6,101 nt of DNA from positions 1 to 6,101 of the forward strand of contig CAJOPK010000035.1 of NCBI GenBank assembly GCA_905236255.1, in the 5' to 3' direction. Both the position numbers and the translations under genes were made by a program. Shown here one piece after another: positions 3,853-6,101 of this stretch. The stretch comes from an uncultured Selenomonadaceae bacterium. Lineage in GTDB: Bacteria; Bacillota; Negativicutes; Selenomonadales; Selenomonadaceae. Numbering within the stretch: position 1 is the first letter of the stretch; every line of letters starts with the position of its first letter. Below the pieces are notes generated by a model, which made no database searches, had not been told where the DNA came from, and worked only from the letters and a program-made list of their open reading frames with translations.

Positions 3853-6101
3853 GTGAAAGAGAAAATATATCGTTTCCTTATCGCGGCAATCTTATACCAT
3901 GTTGCCGACGGCTACGCCGGAAAAATTTTTGTCATTCCGGATACGGTCATAGAACTTTCGGCATTTTTGCCGCCGTTGCTCGGATTGATGTGGGGACCGG
4001 TCGCGGCATTCGGCGTGGCTTGCGGAGAAGTCTTTACCGAACTTCAAAGCGCACATTTTAACGAGCCCGTTGCGGTTTTCTTTGCCGCTTGGTTGCCGTA
4101 CAAACTTTGGCATATTTTTTGGCGGGACAAGGAGAACGGAATTTTTGCCTTCGACAAGAGAAACGTCATAAAATTTGTGTTGATACTTTTTGTGACGTTC
4201 GCGTTTACTTCGATTTTTTCCGGCTTGACCACTCCGGACGAAATTATAAAATCTTACAATTTCGGTTTTCAATCGGTCAAAGATTTTGTTTTGTTGCTGT
4301 TCTTCAATGACTTTGACATAGCAATATTTTTCGGTATGCCGATATTTTTTATTCTGATAAGTCACGGTTACGATTTTTACATTCCGCCGGGATCCGAAAC
4401 AAAAAAATCCGAAAGAGCCTCAAGAATGAATCGGCTTGCGCTGAAATTGCTTTACGGATTTTTTACAATCCTGTTTCTGATTTTGGACTTGTCCGGAATA
4501 ATTTACGATCTCGACGCGCCGGACGTTTGGAGCAGATTTAACGAAGAAATTTTGACGACGGCGGATTTAACTTTGGTCGTGCTGATGTATATGTTGTTGC
4601 GTTATCGTCGGTCGATCATGACAAATTTGATGCTTTTGGAAAAGGCTACGGTTTTTGTGACGGCATCGGTTTTGGGTTGCGTAAGTTTTATGACGTTGAG
4701 CGAAGTCATAAACGAACACGTTGACAACGACTTGCAAAAAATGAGCGTAATTTATCGCGAAAGACTTTCACATTCTTTTTACGGTTCAAGGATTATCGGA
4801 AACGGAATGAGCAAGCTCGCCGTCAACAGATTGACCGATTACAATGCTTTGACGACGGACGAAAATTATCGGAAAAATTATTTTGACGCATTGGAAAAGG
4901 ATTTTGTTTCGCTTGCACAAAACGGCGCGGGCGTGGTAAATGTTTATCTTCAATTTTCTTTCGGCGATGAAATTTTCGGTTTTATGTCCTCACGCCGCGT
5001 CGAAAATTGGGGACGCAAACTTCCGGATTTTCAACACGTTGAAAAAAATCCTTACAAAGACCGTTACCACATTCCGCAGGAAAGATACCTTGATTATCAG
5101 AGCGAACCCTACTTTGACGAAAATCTTGACCGGCATATAATCTCTTACATTTTGCCGTTGCAGATTGACGGGAAATTTATCGGCATTGTCGGTATTGACA
5201 CCGATTTCAATTACGTTGTGCACGAAATAAAAAGAATGTCGGTTTATCAAAACGGCTATGTCTGTCTGCTGAACAAAAACGGCGATATTCTCTATGCAAA
5301 CAGGGAGGACGTTGCGGATCTCATAAATCGGCGCGGAGTCTATGAAACGGAGATGTATTTGAGTAACGGAATTTGGCTGAAAATAATTGCCTCAGCCCAT
5401 GACATTTACGCGGATCGAAACAATATGTTGATTCATTTTGTCGTGGTAATGCTTCTGTCGATTATTGCGGTTTCGGTTTTCAGCATAAAACTTGCCGAAA
5501 ACGGGATTCAGCCGCTTATGTTGATAACGGAAGCCGCAAAAAAAATTGCCGACGGAAATTTGGACGTAAAATTAAATTACGTCGCCAAAAACGAACTCGG
5601 AATTTTGGTTGACAGCATAAAGGAAATGGTTTCAAAACTTGAAATTTATGTTTATCATGACAAACTCACCGGACTTTTGAATACCGCCGCTTATGTGCGA
5701 AAAGTTGACGAAGTTGAAGTGAAATTCAGGTATGAAGGAGTTGAATATGCGGTCGCCGTTTTCGACGCAAATTTTTTGAAGAGGACGAACGATACTTACG
5801 GTCATGAAGCCGGCAACGAACTTATAATCCGTGCAGCCGGACTTATTCAAAGGATTTTCACAAATTCTTCAACCTATCGCGTCGGCGGTGATGAATTTGT
5901 GACGATACTTGAGGGGGAAGATTGCAGAAACAGAGAAGAATTGCTTAAAACTTTTGACGCGGAACTTGAAAAAGAGTATTTTGAGATGAACGGTCACAAA
6001 ATAAAAGTTTCCGTTGCACGCGGGCTTGCCGATTGTGATGACGGAGCAGATTTTTCGGAAGTCTTTAAAGTTGCCGATGCCGCCATGTATGAACATAAAT
6101 C
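3853..6101 (+). CDS. Membrane sensor diguanylate cyclase (multi-TM, Cache, HAMP, GGDEF), 3' end missing
   Basis: The frame is open from GTG 3853 to the window edge: 749 codons without a stop. Residues 1-280 hold about eight hydrophobic segments (around 7-18, 38-56, 73-92, 104-122, 143-170, 197-218, 237-252, 263-280), including FLPPLLGLMWGPVAAFG (38-54). Residues about 285-520 form an extracytoplasmic Cache-like sensor with ISYILPLQIDGKFIGIVGID (430-449) and GYVCLLNKNGDILY (468-481). A membrane segment (524-546) is followed by HAMP (about 548-600). GGDEF starts at HDKLTGLLN (601-609), with D638, N640, K643, N646-D647, G650-H651 and GGDEF (678-682), and ends at ADAAMYEHK, cut by the window edge. 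It should make c-di-GMP from two GTP in response to an external ligand. The inhibitory RxxD site is absent (FTNS at 669-672), and N655 replaces the usual Asp after GHxxG. Codon use is TTT-rich. Whether an EAL or other domain follows cannot be seen. Confidence 0.88.
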   Translation, partial: MKEKIYRFLIAAILYHVADGYAGKIFVIPDTVIELSAFLPPLLGLMWGPVAAFGVACGEVFTELQSAHFNEPVAVFFAAWLPYKLWHIFWRDKENGIFAFDKRNVIKFVLILFVTFAFTSIFSGLTTPDEIIKSYNFGFQSVKDFVLLLFFNDFDIAIFFGMPIFFILISHGYDFYIPPGSETKKSERASRMNRLALKLLYGFFTILFLILDLSGIIYDLDAPDVWSRFNEEILTTADLTLVVLMYMLLRYRRSIMTNLMLLEKATVFVTASVLGCVSFMTLSEVINEHVDNDLQKMSVIYRERLSHSFYGSRIIGNGMSKLAVNRLTDYNALTTDENYRKNYFDALEKDFVSLAQNGAGVVNVYLQFSFGDEIFGFMSSRRVENWGRKLPDFQHVEKNPYKDRYHIPQERYLDYQSEPYFDENLDRHIISYILPLQIDGKFIGIVGIDTDFNYVVHEIKRMSVYQNGYVCLLNKNGDILYANREDVADLINRRGVYETEMYLSNGIWLKIIASAHDIYADRNNMLIHFVVVMLLSIIAVSVFSIKLAENGIQPLMLITEAAKKIADGNLDVKLNYVAKNELGILVDSIKEMVSKLEIYVYHDKLTGLLNTAAYVRKVDEVEVKFRYEGVEYAVAVFDANFLKRTNDTYGHEAGNELIIRAAGLIQRIFTNSSTYRVGGDEFVTILEGEDCRNREELLKTFDAELEKEYFEMNGHKIKVSVARGLADCDDGADFSEVFKVADAAMYEHK

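Noticed and set aside
3816..4310. Short + strand frames at 3816-4061 and 4089-4310
   Set aside because: They lie in other frames of the large membrane signalling gene, whose own frame is open for 749 codons with clear domains.
1..6101. CRISPR array, tRNA or rRNA genes
   Set aside because: No regularly spaced direct repeats, cloverleaf with CCA-ready acceptor, or rRNA-like conserved stretches were seen.

Overview
The window suggests an anaerobic, low- to mid-GC bacterium of Firmicutes type. The genes carry purine-rich Shine-Dalgarno sites, with frequent GTG starts. There is a fused IICBA glucose-type PTS permease and a short stand-alone N-acetylglutamate-synthase-like GNAT with a CxxC-x5-C tail. 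I lean toward Negativicutes (Selenomonas/Phascolarctobacterium relatives), but that is an impression from style and not a proof.

Layout, all genes on the + strand. Positions 1-83 look like the right end of an IS200/IS605 (TnpB-type) insertion sequence: two hairpins followed by a terminal GTAGTTGAC. No tnpB lies inside the window. Immediately after it come two overlapping genes: a 176-residue coiled-coil protein of unknown function (111-641), and an ArgA-like N-acetyltransferase (634-1107) whose GTG start lies inside the end of the first gene. A clear sigma-70 promoter (1142-1170) and a ~100-nt leader with a hairpin and a perfect palindrome precede a full-length PTS EIICBA of the PtsG family (1275-3410). 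That gene's codon use looks like that of a highly expressed gene.

The 442 bases between the PTS gene and the last gene are the least explained part. A good promoter overlaps the PTS stop codon (3401-3429) and a strong intrinsic terminator sits at 3692-3726. Between them are about 255 bases rich in hairpins and mutually exclusive pairings. This could be an independent structured RNA, a long structured 3' UTR, or (less well supported) a 79-codon gene without a ribosome binding site.

From 3853 to the right edge runs an incomplete gene for a large membrane signalling protein: about eight N-terminal membrane segments, an extracytoplasmic Cache-like sensor, another membrane segment, HAMP, and a GGDEF diguanylate cyclase domain that the window edge cuts near its end.

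The genes do not form one pathway. The picture is a small metabolic/unknown operon next to an insertion-sequence end, a sugar uptake unit that stands alone, and a c-di-GMP signalling gene with its own control region. I found no convincing CRISPR array, rRNA or tRNA, and no recognisable complete novel system. The intergenic RNA candidate and the insertion-sequence end beside the first gene are the best leads.
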